Source: Paraburkholderia kirstenboschensis (GTDB lineage: Bacteria > Pseudomonadota > Gammaproteobacteria > Burkholderiales > Burkholderiaceae). From it: a stretch of 64,000 nucleotides of DNA. Below the pieces are notes generated by a model. That model had not been told where the DNA came from, made no database searches, and worked only from the letters and a program-made list of their open reading frames with translations. The DNA is taken from positions 1-64,000 of the forward strand of contig NZ_CAJHCR010000004.1 in the NCBI RefSeq assembly GCF_904848585.1, read 5' to 3'. The translations under genes were made by a program, and so were the position numbers. This document shows positions 63,932 through 64,000 of this stretch, piece after piece. Position 1 is the first letter of the stretch, and every line of letters begins with the position of its first letter.

Positions 63932-64000
63932 TTAGTTCACGGCTACCGGCAGATCCAGTTTTTTGACGCCCGGCAGGTCGCAGGCGATGATTGCGTCGCA
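63932..64000 (-). CDS. C-terminal fragment of an unidentified minus-strand protein
   Basis: Stop TAA at 63932-63934; 22 codons are visible to the window edge, ending ACDLPGVKKLDLPVAVN. The codon pattern fits a real gene, but I do not recognise the family from so little sequence. The gene runs toward katA, and katA and its own control region are downstream of it. Confidence 0.5.
   Translation of the reverse strand, partial: CDAIIACDLPGVKKLDLPVAVN

Noticed and set aside
1..64000. CRISPR array or cas genes
   Set aside because: No regularly spaced repeats of 24-40 bp with unique spacers and no cas-like products were seen; the only repeats are short tandem units and one 34-bp pair.

Overview
The window looks like a chromosomal segment of a Burkholderiaceae member, most likely Paraburkholderia or Burkholderia. 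The evidence is high GC content with dense GC-ending codons, the tol-pal cluster followed by cpoB and tRNA-Lys, the order hrcA-hemH-hslR-grpE-thioredoxin-dnaK-dnaJ, and the glcD-glcE-glcF block followed by yggS-proC-ubiA. This assignment is inference from gene content and order. Almost everything is core housekeeping. The accessory parts are an insertion-sequence end, a toxin-antitoxin pair, a few repeats and some very small genes.

Layout. 1-390: 3' end of an IS5-family transposase, abutting a type IV pilus minor-pilin operon on the minus strand (fimT-pilV-pilW-pilX, 377-2848). 3046-4782: nrdR and glyA (minus). 5296-6042: a short-chain dehydrogenase. 6112-11628: ybgC-tolQRAB-pal-cpoB, then tRNA-Lys. 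12282-14423: a small membrane protein, an MscS-type channel and a DedA protein. 14616-18885: mutL, miaA and convergent purM. 19035-25309: an AI-2E/PerM-type permease, hda, a HAD phosphatase, pcnB, folK, a deoxynucleoside kinase and panB. 25357-35099 (minus): fused pabB-pabC, dnaJ, dnaK, a thioredoxin-like gene, grpE, hslR, hemH and hrcA. A tiny exported-protein gene (32293-32454) lies on the plus strand inside this block. 35418-41198: nadK, recN and glnE. 41199-49438: a YhdP/AsmA-like giant, a nitrilase-family amidohydrolase, tldD and aroG. 49637-50311: a RelE/HigB-like toxin and XRE antitoxin. 50381-52246: hmp and a PduO-type cobalamin adenosyltransferase (minus). 52665-58174: a lone FAD-linked oxidase and glcDEF. 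58211-63758: yggS, proC, ubiA, dps, a 53-codon membrane ORF, a catalase and a 45-codon ORF. The window ends in the 3' end of an unidentified minus-strand gene.

How the genes work together. Tol-Pal keeps the outer membrane tethered during division. The hrcA to dnaJ block is the Hsp70 machine, and two sigma-32-like promoters can be read upstream of grpE and dnaK. GlcDEF is the three-subunit glycolate oxidase. Dps and the catalase form an oxidative-stress neighbourhood. hmp carries a near-ideal NsrR operator for nitric-oxide induction.

The most striking regulatory find is upstream of aroG (DAHP synthase). A 22-codon leader peptide carries eight consecutive aromatic codons (Phe-Tyr-Phe-Tyr-Phe-Phe-Trp-Tyr). 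It is followed by perfectly matched, mutually exclusive antiterminator and terminator hairpins and preceded by a clear sigma-70 promoter. This is a complete transcription attenuator that would sense all three aromatic amino acids. Other points worth a second look are a perfect palindrome placing two back-to-back -10 boxes between purM and the permease gene, a recurring -10 box 6-8 nt before the start codon of several genes (possible leaderless mRNAs), 12-bp tandem repeats before proC, and 34-bp hairpin-forming repeats before the lone FAD oxidase.
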